NCBI RefSeq assembly: GCF_001439695.1
Contig: NZ_JYLL01000017.1
Coordinates: 57,793 to 121,792 of the forward strand
Length of the DNA stretch: 64,000 nucleotides
Reading direction: 5' to 3'
Source of the DNA: Pseudomonas veronii
GTDB lineage: Bacteria > Pseudomonadota > Gammaproteobacteria > Pseudomonadales > Pseudomonadaceae
In this document: piece after piece, positions 34,137-43,391 of the stretch
Layout: every line of letters starts with the position of its first letter
Position numbering within the stretch: the stretch's first letter is position 1
The notes under the pieces: model-generated
What the model was told of the DNA's origin: nothing
Databases searched by the model: none
Seen by the model: only the letters and a program-made list of their open reading frames with translations
Program-made: the position numbers and the translations under genes

Positions 34137-34292
34137 GGGACTCGCCGTTCGCTGGTCAGGCTGCAGGCAGCGTTGATGAAGCAACGATTACAAAGTGTTT
34201 CTAAATTCAAGCAACATGAGCGTTGCCGCCCCGCAGACTCCAGTTGTTCCGCATATTTCTCGCGCCTAGCCTGATTCCTTTCCAATACTGGC

Positions 34293-34332
34293 CTTTCATC
34301 TAATTGTCATATTCCAGACATAGAGTGTTCAC
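34293..34332 (+). promoter_or_regulatory. Pho box upstream of pstS
   Basis: Four 7-mers with 11-bp period: CTTTCAT, TTGTCAT, CAGACAT and TGTTCAC, each separated by four bases (CTAA, ATTC, AGAG). This matches the PhoB-binding pattern of CTGTCAT direct repeats. It ends 56 bases before the pstS start, so PhoB bound here would activate pstS when phosphate is scarce. Nothing else was recognised between 34137 and 34292. Confidence 0.75.
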
Positions 34333-34388
34333 ACGGCCTATCAATACTTGGCCCCGATCCAACTATCCCTATCTGCTAGGAGTAAGGC

Positions 34389-35375
34389 ATGAAACTGAAG
34401 CGTTTGATGGCGGCAATGACTTTTGTCGCTGCTGGCGTTGCGACTGCCCACGCGGTGGCCGCTGGTGTTGACCCGGCTATTCCGGCTTATACGAAGACCA
34501 CTGGTGTGTCGGGCAACTTGTCCAGCGTCGGTTCCGATACCCTGGCTAACCTGATGACCCTGTGGGCCGAGGGTTACAAAAAGGAATACCCGAACGTCAA
34601 CATCCAGATTCAAGCTGCTGGTTCTGCCACTGCGCCACCTGCGCTGACTGAAGGCACCTCCAACCTGGGCCCGATGAGCCGCAAGATGAAGGACACCGAA
34701 CTGGCGGCCTTCGAGCAGAAGTACGGCTACAAGCCAACCGCTATCCCGGTTGCCGTGGATGCCCTGGCCGTGTTCGTGCACAAGGACAACCCGATCAAGC
34801 ACCTGACCATGGAACAAGTCGACGCGATCTTCTCCTCGACTCGCCTGTGCGGTGCCAAAGCCGACGTCAAAACCTGGGGCGACCTGGGTGTGACCGGCGA
34901 CCTGGCCAACAAGCCAGTGCAACTGTTCGGTCGTAACTCGGTATCCGGCACCTACGGCTACTTCAAAGAAGAAGCCCTGTGCAAAGGCGACTACAAGCCT
35001 AACGTGAACGAACAACCAGGCTCGGCTTCGGTCGTGCAGTCGATCAGCTCCTCGCTGAACGGCATCGGTTACTCGGGCATCGGCTACAAGACCGCCAGCG
35101 TGAAGACCGTGGCCCTGGCCAAGAAAGGCAGCACTGACTTCATCGAAGACAGCGAAGAAAACGCCCTGAACGGCAAATACCCGCTGTCGCGTTTCCTCTA
35201 CGTTTACGTCAACAAAGCCCCGAACAAGCCGCTGGCACCGCTGGAAGCCGAGTTCGTGAAGCTGGTTCTGTCCAAGCAGGGCCAGGAAGTTGTGGTCAAA
35301 GACGGCTACATCCCACTGCCAGCCAAAGTTGCCGCCAAGGCACTGGCTGACCTGGGTCTGAAAGAAGGCAACTAA
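34389..35375 (+). CDS. pstS: Phosphate ABC transporter periplasmic binding protein
   Basis: 328 residues, with a signal peptide at about 1-24 (MKLKRLMAAMTFVAAGVATA). PstS features: NLSSVGSDTLANLMTLWAEGY near the mature N-terminus, GSATAPPALTEGTSNLGPMSR, and FGRNSVSGTYGYFKE, the phosphate-binding loop containing serine/threonine. It binds inorganic phosphate in the periplasm and hands it to PstC/PstA. TAGGAG lies before the ATG. Four Pho-box repeats lie upstream. A REP pair separates it from pstC, which has its own Pho box. Confidence 0.95.
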   Translation: MKLKRLMAAMTFVAAGVATAHAVAAGVDPAIPAYTKTTGVSGNLSSVGSDTLANLMTLWAEGYKKEYPNVNIQIQAAGSATAPPALTEGTSNLGPMSRKMKDTELAAFEQKYGYKPTAIPVAVDALAVFVHKDNPIKHLTMEQVDAIFSSTRLCGAKADVKTWGDLGVTGDLANKPVQLFGRNSVSGTYGYFKEEALCKGDYKPNVNEQPGSASVVQSISSSLNGIGYSGIGYKTASVKTVALAKKGSTDFIEDSEENALNGKYPLSRFLYVYVNKAPNKPLAPLEAEFVKLVLSKQGQEVVVKDGYIPLPAKVAAKALADLGLKEGN

Positions 35376-35401
35376 GTTGCTGGGCCGGGTAAAACCGGCC
35401 G

Positions 35402-35507
35402 TTCTGTAGGAGCGGGCTTGCTCGCGAAAGATGATAGAGCACCGCGTTTATTCAGAAGCGGCGCGTTATCGTTAACGCTCTTCGCGAGCAAGCTTGCTCC
35501 TACAGAA
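35402..35507. repeat. Paired REP elements in inverted orientation
   Basis: Two 27-bp arms beginning TTCTGTAGGAGCGGGCTTGC (35402-35428) and ending the mirror copy at 35481-35507, differing at two positions. They are 52 bases apart between pstS and pstC. The arrangement is typical of bacterial interspersed REP pairs in Pseudomonas and could act as an mRNA stabiliser or terminator for pstS. Confidence 0.85.
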
Positions 35508-35556
35508 ACTCCTAATTTTTAGTCCGCTGCCGGCTCTGCCATGCGGCGGATTTCTT

Positions 35557-35585
35557 GCGTCACTGCATTGTCATCTTTCTGTCAT
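35557..35585 (+). promoter_or_regulatory. Pho box upstream of pstC
   Basis: GCGTCAC, TTGTCAT and CTGTCAT in direct repeat with four-base spacers (TGCA, CTTT). The last two form a near-consensus PhoB site, 22 bases before the pstC start. pstC-pstA-pstB-phoU can thus be induced apart from pstS. Confidence 0.8.
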
Positions 35586-35607
35586 ACAGGACCGCTAGGG
35601 TGTGCGC

Positions 35608-37893
35608 ATGAATGATCTGGCCAATTCCACTATGACGACGACTTCTCCCCCCAAGCGTATTGACTTCAATACGCCTGAGTTGCAACGCAAGCGCCGCATT
35701 CGCGCGCTCAAGGATCGCCTGACCCGTTGGTACGTGCTGATCGGCGGCCTCGCCGTCCTCGGCGCTATCACTCTGATCTTCTTCTTCCTGGCCTACGTGG
35801 TCGCGCCCTTGTTCCAGGGCGCCTCGTTGACCAAGGAAGCCGCGCTGACACCGGCGTGGATACAAGACGCGGGCAAGCCGTTGATGATCTCGCTGGAAGA
35901 ACAGAACCAAGTCGCCATGCGGGTTTCCGACAAAGGCCAGGCGCTGTTCTTCGACGTGAGCACCGGCGCCGAACTCAAGCGCATCGACCTGCCGCTGGCG
36001 GCCGGCGTCAGCGTCGTGTCGATTGGTAAAGACCAGCCGGGCAGCCCGCTGGTGATCCTCGGTTTGTCCAATGGCCAGTCCCTGGTGTTCCGCCACACCT
36101 ACAAGGTGTCCTACCCGGACGGCAAGAAGACCATCAGCCCGGCCATCGAATACCCTTACGGCGAAACGCCGATCGTGCTGGATGACGCCGGTCGCCCGCT
36201 GGAACATGTCGCGCTGAACGTCACCGACACCTCGCTGGTGGTGGCCGGTTCGGCCGGTTCGCACTTGAACGTGCTGTCCCTGAGCCGTGAAGAAAACATG
36301 ATGACCGGCGAAGTCACCAGCGAGCAGAAGCGTATCGAGCTGCCGCAGATGACCGAGCCGGTGAAGGCGATCTTCATCGACCCACGCCAGCAATGGCTGT
36401 ACGTGATCAACGGCCGTGCCCTGGCGGATGTGTTCAGCCTGCGCGACAAGAGCCTCAACGGTCGCTATAAACTGCTGGAAGACGGCGACGCCGAAATCAC
36501 CGCCAGCACCCAGCTGGTGGGTGGTATCTCGCTGATCGTCGGTAACTCCAAGGGCGGCCTGGCCCAGTGGTTCATGGCCCGTGACCCGGATGGCGAACAG
36601 CGCCTGAAGCAGATCCGCACCTTCGAGATGGGCACTGCGCCCATCGTTGAAATCACCGCCGAAGAACGCCGCAAAGGCTTCACCGCCCTCGACGCTTCCG
36701 GCAAGTTCGGCGTGTTCCACAGCACCGCCCACCGCACCCTGCTGGTGGACCCGGTGGTCGATGGCCAGGGCGTGTTCGGCCTGTCGCCACGGGCCAACCG
36801 TGTGATCGTCGAAGCCGGCGGCAAGCTGCAACCGTTGCTGCTGGACAACCCGCACCCGGAAGTGTCGTGGAGCGCGCTGTGGAGCAAGGTCTGGTACGAA
36901 AACTACGACGAGCCTAAATACGTCTGGCAATCGACCGCCGCCAACACCGATTTCGAACCCAAGATGAGCCTCGCGCCGCTGACCTTCGGTACGCTGAAGG
37001 CCGCGTTCTACGCCATGTTGCTGGCCGCGCCGCTGGCTGTTGCCGCAGCGATCTACACCGCGTACTTCATGGCGCCGGGCCTGCGCCGCAAGGTCAAGCC
37101 GGTGATCGAGCTGATGGAAGCGATGCCGACGGTGATCCTCGGCTTCTTCGCCGGCCTGTTCCTCGCGCCGTATGTCGAAGGGCATCTACCGGGGATTTTC
37201 AGCCTGCTGATGCTGGTGCCGATTGGCATCCTGGTGGCCGGTTTTATCTTCAGCCGCCTGCCTGAGTCCATTCGCCTGCGGGTTCCCGATGGCTGGGAAA
37301 GCGCGATCCTGATCCCGGTGATCCTGTTTGTGGGCTGGCTCTCGCTGTACATGAGCCCGTACCTGGAAACCTGGTTCTTCGGCGGCGACATGCGGATGTG
37401 GATCTCCCATGACCTGGGCATCACCTATGACCAGCGCAACGCCCTGGTCGTCGGCCTGGCGATGGGGTTCGCGGTGATCCCGAACATCTACTCCATCGCC
37501 GAAGACGCCGTGTTCAGCGTGCCGCGCGGCCTGACCCTGGGCTCTTTGGCCCTGGGCGCCACGCCGTGGCAGACCATGACCCGCGTGGTCATCCTGACCG
37601 CCAGCCCGGGGATTTTCTCGGCGCTGATGATCGGCATGGGGCGCGCCGTGGGCGAGACCATGATCGTGCTGATGGCCACCGGTAACACCCCGGTGATGGA
37701 GATGAACCTGTTCGAAGGCCTGCGCACCCTGGCGGCCAACGTCGCGGTGGAAATGCCCGAGTCGGAAGTGGGCGGCAGTCACTACCGCGTGCTGTTCCTC
37801 TCGGCGCTGGTGCTGCTGTTGTTCACCTTCATCATGAACACCCTCGCCGAGCTGATTCGTCAGCGTCTGCGCAAGAAATACTCGTCGCTTTAA
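35608..37893 (+). CDS. pstC: Phosphate ABC transporter permease PstC, long form
   Basis: 761 residues from the ATG at 35608 (MNDLANSTM); a GTG two codons earlier is possible. One helix near residues 45-70 (VLIGGLAVLGAITLIFFFLA) is followed by a periplasmic segment of about 370 residues with repeating beta-rich sequence (VSIGKDQPGSPLVILGLSNG, YVINGRALADVFSLRDK), reminiscent of a beta-propeller. From about 470 the permease core resumes: ELMEAMPTVILGFFAGLFLAPY, then the ATPase-docking loop (LTLGSLALGATPWQTMTRVV). E. coli PstC is only about 320 residues. It forms the phosphate channel with PstA and is activated by phosphate starvation through the Pho box. Confidence 0.93.
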   Translation: MNDLANSTMTTTSPPKRIDFNTPELQRKRRIRALKDRLTRWYVLIGGLAVLGAITLIFFFLAYVVAPLFQGASLTKEAALTPAWIQDAGKPLMISLEEQNQVAMRVSDKGQALFFDVSTGAELKRIDLPLAAGVSVVSIGKDQPGSPLVILGLSNGQSLVFRHTYKVSYPDGKKTISPAIEYPYGETPIVLDDAGRPLEHVALNVTDTSLVVAGSAGSHLNVLSLSREENMMTGEVTSEQKRIELPQMTEPVKAIFIDPRQQWLYVINGRALADVFSLRDKSLNGRYKLLEDGDAEITASTQLVGGISLIVGNSKGGLAQWFMARDPDGEQRLKQIRTFEMGTAPIVEITAEERRKGFTALDASGKFGVFHSTAHRTLLVDPVVDGQGVFGLSPRANRVIVEAGGKLQPLLLDNPHPEVSWSALWSKVWYENYDEPKYVWQSTAANTDFEPKMSLAPLTFGTLKAAFYAMLLAAPLAVAAAIYTAYFMAPGLRRKVKPVIELMEAMPTVILGFFAGLFLAPYVEGHLPGIFSLLMLVPIGILVAGFIFSRLPESIRLRVPDGWESAILIPVILFVGWLSLYMSPYLETWFFGGDMRMWISHDLGITYDQRNALVVGLAMGFAVIPNIYSIAEDAVFSVPRGLTLGSLALGATPWQTMTRVVILTASPGIFSALMIGMGRAVGETMIVLMATGNTPVMEMNLFEGLRTLAANVAVEMPESEVGGSHYRVLFLSALVLLLFTFIMNTLAELIRQRLRKKYSSL

Positions 37894-37908
37894 GAAAGGT
37901 AGAAGTCT

Positions 37909-39579
37909 GTGAAACAGAACTCCCTGAATGGATGGTTCAAGAGCGGCGCCCCCGGCGTCTGGATCAGCGGTGGCGCGGTGTCCATCGCGGTCATCATGAC
38001 CCTTGGTTTGCTGGCTGTGATTGCGGTGCGTGGTTTGGGCCACTTCTGGCCGGCTGACCTGATCCAGGCCAACTACGATGTCCCGGGCCAAGAAAACCAT
38101 ATCGTCATCGGCGAAGTGGTACAGAAAGAAGAAGTGCCGCGCGAGCGCCTGAAAAGCGCTGGCCTGCCCGTGCCCGACGTGGGCCCGGAATTCATGACCC
38201 GCGAGTTGATCAAAGTCGGTAACCGCGATCTGAACGGCAACGACTTCACATGGATCGTCGGCGAATGGCTGAAGAACCAGACCAAACCGCTGGAATTGAT
38301 GACCATCGAGCGCCGTGAGTGGGGCAACTTCTACGGCACCCTGGTCAACGTCAAGCAGGATGGCAAGGTCATCGCCGAAGGCCAGGCCGCGTGGCCGGAG
38401 CTGCAGGCTCGGGTCGACCGCGTGAACAAGCTGGCGACCCAGCTCAAGACCCTTGAGAAGTCCGACATCGGCGCGATCAACGCCGGTCTTGAACGTATCC
38501 GTCTGCACGGTCGCAAGCTGGAACTGGAAGGCAAGCTCGACGCCGCCGCCCAGGCCGACATGGACTCGGGCCGCGCCGAACTGAATGCCCGTTACCAGGA
38601 CATCGAAGCGCGCCTGGCCGACCTGCACGCCCAATTCAACCGCGACGCCTTGACTGCCCGCGATGCGAACGGCAAGGAAGTCGAAATCGGCATCGGCAAA
38701 GTGGTCCACGCCTATCAGCCGAACGCCATGGGCACGATGACCAAGGTCGGCTTCTACTTCAGCAAGGTCTGGGAGTTCCTCAGCGACGACCCACGGGAAG
38801 CCAACACCGAAGGCGGGATCTTCCCGGCCATCTTCGGCACCGTGATGATGACCCTGATCATGGCGATGATCGTGACCCCGTTCGGCGTGCTGGCGGCGGT
38901 GTACCTGCGTGAATACGCCAAGCAGAACACCCTGACGCGGATCATCCGCATTGCCGTGAACAACCTGGCGGGCGTACCGGCCATCGTTTACGGCGTGTTC
39001 GGCCTGGGCTTCTTCGTGTATGTATTGGGTGGCTCGGTTGACCGCCTGTTTTTCGCCGAAGCCCTGCCGGCCCCGACCTTCGGCACGCCGGGCCTGTTGT
39101 GGGCGTCGCTGACCCTGGCGCTGCTGGCGGTGCCGGTGGTGATCGTGGCTACCGAGGAAGGCCTGGCGCGGATTCCTCGCACTGTGCGCGAAGGCTCGCT
39201 GGCACTCGGCGCGACCAAGGCGGAAACGCTGTGGAAGATCGTGCTGCCGATGGCCAGCCCGGCGATGATGACCGGCATGATCCTCGCCGTGGCCCGTGCC
39301 GCCGGTGAAGTAGCGCCGCTGATGCTGGTGGGCGTGGTCAAGCTGGCCCCGTCGCTGCCGCTGGACGGCAACTACCCTTACTTGCACCTTGACCAGAAGA
39401 TCATGCACCTGGGCTTCCATATTTATGACGTCGGTTTCCAGAGCCCCAACGTCGAGGCCGCAAGGCCGCTGGTATATGCCACCGCGCTGTTGCTGGTGCT
39501 GGTGATCGCCACGCTCAACTTGTCGGCGGTGTGGATCCGTAACCACCTGCGCGAGAAGTACAAGGCGCTGGACAGTTAA
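37909..39579 (+). CDS. pstA: Phosphate ABC transporter permease PstA, long form
   Basis: 556 residues from the GTG at 37909, 15 bases after pstC, with AAAGG upstream. The first helix (GAVSIAVIMTLGLLAVIAV) precedes about 250 extra periplasmic residues, part of them helical with heptad-like spacing (ELQARVDRVNKLATQLKTL, ELNARYQDIEARLADLHAQF), so possibly coiled coil. The permease core follows from about 300: MMTLIMAMIVTPFGVLAAVY, VPAIVYGVFGLGFFVYV and the docking loop EGSLALGATKAETLWKIVLP. It is the partner of PstC in the phosphate channel. Both permeases carry large insertions, so the inserted domains may pack together. Confidence 0.94.
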   Translation: MKQNSLNGWFKSGAPGVWISGGAVSIAVIMTLGLLAVIAVRGLGHFWPADLIQANYDVPGQENHIVIGEVVQKEEVPRERLKSAGLPVPDVGPEFMTRELIKVGNRDLNGNDFTWIVGEWLKNQTKPLELMTIERREWGNFYGTLVNVKQDGKVIAEGQAAWPELQARVDRVNKLATQLKTLEKSDIGAINAGLERIRLHGRKLELEGKLDAAAQADMDSGRAELNARYQDIEARLADLHAQFNRDALTARDANGKEVEIGIGKVVHAYQPNAMGTMTKVGFYFSKVWEFLSDDPREANTEGGIFPAIFGTVMMTLIMAMIVTPFGVLAAVYLREYAKQNTLTRIIRIAVNNLAGVPAIVYGVFGLGFFVYVLGGSVDRLFFAEALPAPTFGTPGLLWASLTLALLAVPVVIVATEEGLARIPRTVREGSLALGATKAETLWKIVLPMASPAMMTGMILAVARAAGEVAPLMLVGVVKLAPSLPLDGNYPYLHLDQKIMHLGFHIYDVGFQSPNVEAARPLVYATALLLVLVIATLNLSAVWIRNHLREKYKALDS

Positions 39580-39600
39580 TTGAAGTAAACGCGGACTAAA

Positions 39601-39689
39601 TGTGGGAGGGGGCTTGCCCCCGATAGCGGCGTATCAGAAACACATATGCTGGCTGACACACTGCTATCGGGGGCAAGCCCCCTCCCACA
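39601..39689. repeat. REP-type inverted pair between pstA and pstB
   Basis: 27-bp perfect arms, TGTGGGAGGGGGCTTGCCCC onward (39601-39627) and its reverse complement at 39663-39689, with a 35-base loop. It lies within the operon and may lower or stabilise downstream mRNA. Confidence 0.9.
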
Positions 39690-39770
39690 CTAGACCACGA
39701 TATACGCAGAATTTGAGTAAACCGCCCCCGGCGGTTCAACAACACGAATTGGTAGCACAGGGAGCATCCC

Positions 39771-40604
39771 ATGCAACAAGAAACCCATTCCCATGGCATC
39801 AACATGTCTGCCCTGGGTCGTGACAAGCAGAGCCTGAGCCTGGCCCAGGAAACCGTGGCCATCGAAGTGCCGGGCCTGAGCCTGTACTACGGCGAAAAAC
39901 AGGCGCTGTTCGACGTCAGCATGAACATCCCCAAGCAGCGCGTGACCGCCTTCATCGGCCCGTCGGGCTGCGGCAAGTCCACGCTGCTGCGCACCTTCAA
40001 CCGCATGAACGACCTGGTCGACGGTTGCCGCGTGGACGGTGCGATCAACCTCTACGGCAGCAACATCTACCGCAAGGGTGAAGACGTGGCCGAGCTGCGT
40101 CGCCGGGTGGGCATGGTGTTCCAGAAGCCCAACCCGTTCCCCAAGACCATCTACGAAAACGTGGTCTACGGCTTGCGCATCCAGGGCATCAACAAGAAGC
40201 GCATCCTCGACGAAGCGGTCGAATGGGCGCTTAAAGGCGCCGCGCTGTGGGACGAGGTCAAGGACCGCCTGCACGACTCCGCACTCGGCCTGTCCGGCGG
40301 CCAGCAACAACGCCTGGTGATCGCGCGTACCATCGCCGTGGAACCGGAAGTGCTGCTGCTCGACGAACCTTGCTCGGCACTCGACCCGATCTCGACGTTG
40401 AAAGTCGAAGAACTGATCTACGAGCTCAAGTCCAAGTTCACCATCGTCATCGTGACTCACAACATGCAACAGGCGGCGCGGGTTTCCGACTACACCGCGT
40501 TCATGTACATGGGCAAGCTGGTGGAGTTCGGCGATACCGATACCCTGTTCACCAATCCGGCGAAGAAACAGACCGAAGACTACATCACCGGTCGCTACGG
40601 CTAG
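39771..40604 (+). CDS. pstB: Phosphate ABC transporter ATP-binding protein
   Basis: 277 residues. ATPase of the phosphate transporter with Walker A GPSGCGKST near residue 65, Q-loop VFQKPNPFPKTIYENV, signature LSGGQQQR, Walker B VLLLDEPCSALDP and switch histidine VIVTHNMQQ. The family signature of PstB (FNRMNDL after Walker A) is present. It drives phosphate import from the cytoplasmic face and, with PhoU, signals phosphate status to PhoR. The start at 39771 (MQQETHSHGINM) is preceded by AGGGAG. Confidence 0.96.
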   Translation: MQQETHSHGINMSALGRDKQSLSLAQETVAIEVPGLSLYYGEKQALFDVSMNIPKQRVTAFIGPSGCGKSTLLRTFNRMNDLVDGCRVDGAINLYGSNIYRKGEDVAELRRRVGMVFQKPNPFPKTIYENVVYGLRIQGINKKRILDEAVEWALKGAALWDEVKDRLHDSALGLSGGQQQRLVIARTIAVEPEVLLLDEPCSALDPISTLKVEELIYELKSKFTIVIVTHNMQQAARVSDYTAFMYMGKLVEFGDTDTLFTNPAKKQTEDYITGRYG

Positions 40605-40674
40605 GAAGCTGTGGTTCAGATTGCATTGACGCTGCGGTTCTCCGCACCTTTCCGGACGCTCCAAGGACGCCAAC

Positions 40675-41436
40675 ATGATTAGCAAAGAAGGCCTTACCCA
40701 CCACATCTCCGCGCAGTTCAACGCCGAGCTTGAGGAAGTGCGCAGCCACCTCCTGGCGATGGGCGGGCTGGTGGAGAAGCAAGTCAACGATGCGGTCACC
40801 GCGCTGATCGAGGCCGACTCGGGCCTGGCCCAGCAAGTGCGCGAGATCGATGACCAGATCAACCAGATGGAACGCAATATCGACGAAGAATGCCTGCGCA
40901 TTCTCGCCCGTCGCCAGCCGGCGGCTTCCGACCTGCGCTTGATCATCAGTATTTCCAAGTCGGTGATCGACCTTGAGCGTATCGGCGATGAATCCACCAA
41001 GATCGCCCGCCGCGCCATCCAACTGTGCGAAGAAGGCGAAGCGCCGCGCGGTTATGTGGAAGTGCGGCATATCGGTGACCAGGTGCGCAACATGGTGCGC
41101 GATGCCCTGGACGCGTTTGCCCGTTTCGACGCCGAACTGGCGTTGTCGGTGGCCCAGTACGACAAGATCATCGACCGTGAGTACAAGACCGCCCTGCGCG
41201 AGCTGGCCACCTACATGATGGAAGACCCGCGCTCTATCACACGGGTCTTGAGCATTATCTGGGTGCTGCGTTCGCTGGAGCGGATCGGCGACCACGCGCG
41301 CAATATCTCGGAGTTGGTGATCTATCTGGTGCGTGGCACCGACGTGCGGCACATGGGCCTCAAGCGCATGAAAGCCGAAGTTGAAGGATCTACCGATCAA
41401 ATCCCTAATGTTCCGGGCGAATCTGACGATAAGTAA
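40675..41436 (+). CDS. phoU: Phosphate signalling regulator PhoU
   Basis: 253 residues made of two PhoU helical repeats, the first with LLAMGGLVEKQVNDAVTALIE and the second with DALDAFARFDAELALSVAQY; each ends with a metal-binding acidic stretch (DLERIGDESTKIARRA; SLERIGDHARNISELVIYLV). It damps PhoR activity when phosphate is plentiful, by linking the Pst transporter with the sensor. 70 bp after pstB, and followed by a strong terminator, so it closes the operon. Confidence 0.95.
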   Translation: MISKEGLTHHISAQFNAELEEVRSHLLAMGGLVEKQVNDAVTALIEADSGLAQQVREIDDQINQMERNIDEECLRILARRQPAASDLRLIISISKSVIDLERIGDESTKIARRAIQLCEEGEAPRGYVEVRHIGDQVRNMVRDALDAFARFDAELALSVAQYDKIIDREYKTALRELATYMMEDPRSITRVLSIIWVLRSLERIGDHARNISELVIYLVRGTDVRHMGLKRMKAEVEGSTDQIPNVPGESDDK

Positions 41437-41452
41437 GGTTGCCCGAGATATT

Positions 41453-41479
41453 AACGCCCGGCCTTTGGTCGGGCGTTTT
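41453..41479 (+). terminator. Terminator after phoU
   Basis: AACGCCCG/CGGGCGTT 8-bp stem with a nine-base loop and a four-T tail, 17 bases after the phoU stop. Confidence 0.85.
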
Positions 41480-41603
41480 CGTTTGTGGGCGCTGATTTTT
41501 TTGTGCGTGGGGTGAAAGAAAGTCCCAACACAACTACAGAGTTTTGGCAAAATGCCATCAGTCAGGCGTTCTGCGTGCCGCGTTTTTATAGGATAAAGGG
41601 TCG

Positions 41604-42509
41604 ATGAGTAAAGTCAGTGTATTGGTGGTGGATGACGCCTCGTTTATTCGCGACCTGGTGAAGAAGTGCCTGCGCAATTACTTCCCCGGGATCAAGATTG
41701 AAGATGCGGTGAACGGCAAAAAGGCCCAGGCCATCCTGATGCGCGAAACCTTCGATCTGGTGTTGTGCGACTGGGAAATGCCCGAGATGTCCGGCCTGGA
41801 GCTGTTGACCTGGTGCCGTGAGCAACCGCAGCTCAAAGCCATGCCGTTCGTGATGGTGACCAGCCGCGGCGACAAAGAGAACGTGGTGCAGGCGATCCAG
41901 GCCGGGGTTTCCGGCTACGTCAGCAAACCGTTCACCAACGAACAGCTGTTGACCAAGGTCAAGCACGCCCTGCACAAGGTCGGGCGCCTCGACGCCCTGG
42001 TCGCCAGCGCACCGACCAAGATGAACTCAGCGTTCGGCAACGACTCCCTGAGCGCCCTGACCGGTGGCAAGCCCGAAGCGGTCAAGGTCGCTCCTGTCGC
42101 GGCGGCTGCACCGAGCAAAGGCCTGCTCAACAGCCCGCCTGTGAAGGCGGCTGCCGCCGCTGCTCCCGCCAGTGGTCGCGGGCAGGGTCAGTTGCGCCTG
42201 TCCAGCGGCACCCAGCAATGCGTGATCAAGGGCCTGAGCATCAAGGAAGCGTTGCTGGTGGTCCGTCGCGGTGAGGTCCTGCCTCAGGTACTGGAAAGCG
42301 CGGTGCTCGACCTTGAGCAAGGCGACAACGCCGAAGTCGCGCGCCTCAACGGCTACCTGCACGCCGTCGTCGCCTTCGAGCCCAAGCCCGACAGCGACTG
42401 GCTGCAACTGACTTTCCGCTTTATCGACCAGGATGCGCAGAAACTGGACTACATCTCGCGGCTGATCGCGCGGGGTACGGCGCAGAAGCATTTTGTGCCG
42501 GGTGCCTGA
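41604..42509 (+). CDS. Response regulator with a C-terminal PilZ-like domain
   Basis: 301 residues. Residues 1-125 form a CheY-like receiver: VVDDASFIRDLVKK, LVLCDWEMPEMSG with the phosphorylatable aspartate near 53, VMVTSRGDK and VSGYVSKPF. A low-complexity Ala/Pro linker (about 140-190) leads to a 105-residue tail (GQLRLSSGTQQCVIKGLSIK to LDYISRLIARG). Its end resembles the last strand and helix of PilZ domains, but the arginines that bind cyclic di-GMP are not evident. No kinase gene is adjacent. Downstream of phoU, it occupies the same place in P. aeruginosa. Output unknown. Confidence 0.8.
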   Translation: MSKVSVLVVDDASFIRDLVKKCLRNYFPGIKIEDAVNGKKAQAILMRETFDLVLCDWEMPEMSGLELLTWCREQPQLKAMPFVMVTSRGDKENVVQAIQAGVSGYVSKPFTNEQLLTKVKHALHKVGRLDALVASAPTKMNSAFGNDSLSALTGGKPEAVKVAPVAAAAPSKGLLNSPPVKAAAAAAPASGRGQGQLRLSSGTQQCVIKGLSIKEALLVVRRGEVLPQVLESAVLDLEQGDNAEVARLNGYLHAVVAFEPKPDSDWLQLTFRFIDQDAQKLDYISRLIARGTAQKHFVPGA

Positions 42510-42716
42510 TTCACAGAACGCCACCTGTCCTCTGTGGAAGGGGGCGTGCTCCCGATGGTCTTTCATTCAACATCTTCGTTGGCTGAACTACCGCAATCGC
42601 GAGCAAGCCCGCTCTTACATGTGAAGTTCGTTGTTTTCAGTATCGGGTAAATCTCACACGGTCTTGTCATCAAGCCTTGCTAGCCTGCCATTCAGTCCCC
42701 CCGGCAGGTTCGCGTC

Positions 42717-43388
42717 ATGCTCATTCGCCTACTGCTGCTCTGCGTATTGGCCACGGTTGCCACGTCGACCCCGGCCATGACCCTCTACAAATCCACCGAC
42801 GCCAATGGCGAGGTGTTTTTCAGCGACCGGCAAACCCCCGGCGCCCAGGCGTTTGTGATCCGGGAGCGGGGGGCCGTGCGCGTGCAACGGCCGGTGCTCG
42901 ACCGGCCAAGGCCCGGTTATCCCCAGCAGGCCTACCGCTACCCCTTGCCCTGGCGCGGCGGGCCGTTTCGCCTGAGCCAAGGCCCCAACGGCAGCTTCAG
43001 CCATACCGACGCCAAAAGCCGCTACGCCATGGACATTGCCATGCCCGAAGGCACGCCGATCATTGCGGCGCGCAGCGGCAGGGTGGTGAAGATCGAGAAT
43101 GACCAGGCCGGGCGCGGCAACGATGCGTCAGGGAATTTCGTGCGGGTGCTGCACGATGACGGCACCCAGGGCGTGTACCTGCACCTCAAGCAAGGGTCGG
43201 TCAGCGTCAGGCCGGGGCAGCGGGTGGCGGTGGGCAGTGCGCTGGGGTTGTCGGGCAACACCGGCAACAGCAGCGGGCCGCACCTGCACTTTGTGGTGCA
43301 GCAGCGGACCGAGGCGGGGCTGGTATCGATCCCGTATGAGTTCAACCAGCCCGTGGGGGTATTGCCCAATTTTGCCTTGGGCAATTGA
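42717..43388 (+). CDS. Exported M23-family peptidase with an N-terminal DUF4124-like segment
   Basis: 223 residues with a signal peptide at about 1-20 (LLLLCVLATVATS). The next 40 residues (MTLYKSTDANGEVFFSDRQTPG) resemble DUF4124, a small domain on many Pseudomonas envelope proteins. The peptidase domain has the M23 zinc motifs, HTDAKSRYAMDIAMPEG (H-x8-D) and GPHLHFVVQ. It would cut peptidoglycan cross-links or activate amidases in the periplasm. The gap 42510-42716 holds only a short REP-like piece. It ends three bases from the convergent CorC-like gene. Confidence 0.88.
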   Translation: MLIRLLLLCVLATVATSTPAMTLYKSTDANGEVFFSDRQTPGAQAFVIRERGAVRVQRPVLDRPRPGYPQQAYRYPLPWRGGPFRLSQGPNGSFSHTDAKSRYAMDIAMPEGTPIIAARSGRVVKIENDQAGRGNDASGNFVRVLHDDGTQGVYLHLKQGSVSVRPGQRVAVGSALGLSGNTGNSSGPHLHFVVQQRTEAGLVSIPYEFNQPVGVLPNFALGN

Positions 43389-43391
43389 CGG

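Noticed and set aside
37186..39546. 786-residue minus-strand frame across pstC and pstA
   Set aside because: Composition (His, Gln, Arg) and lack of motifs show an antisense shadow; it crosses the pstC-pstA junction.
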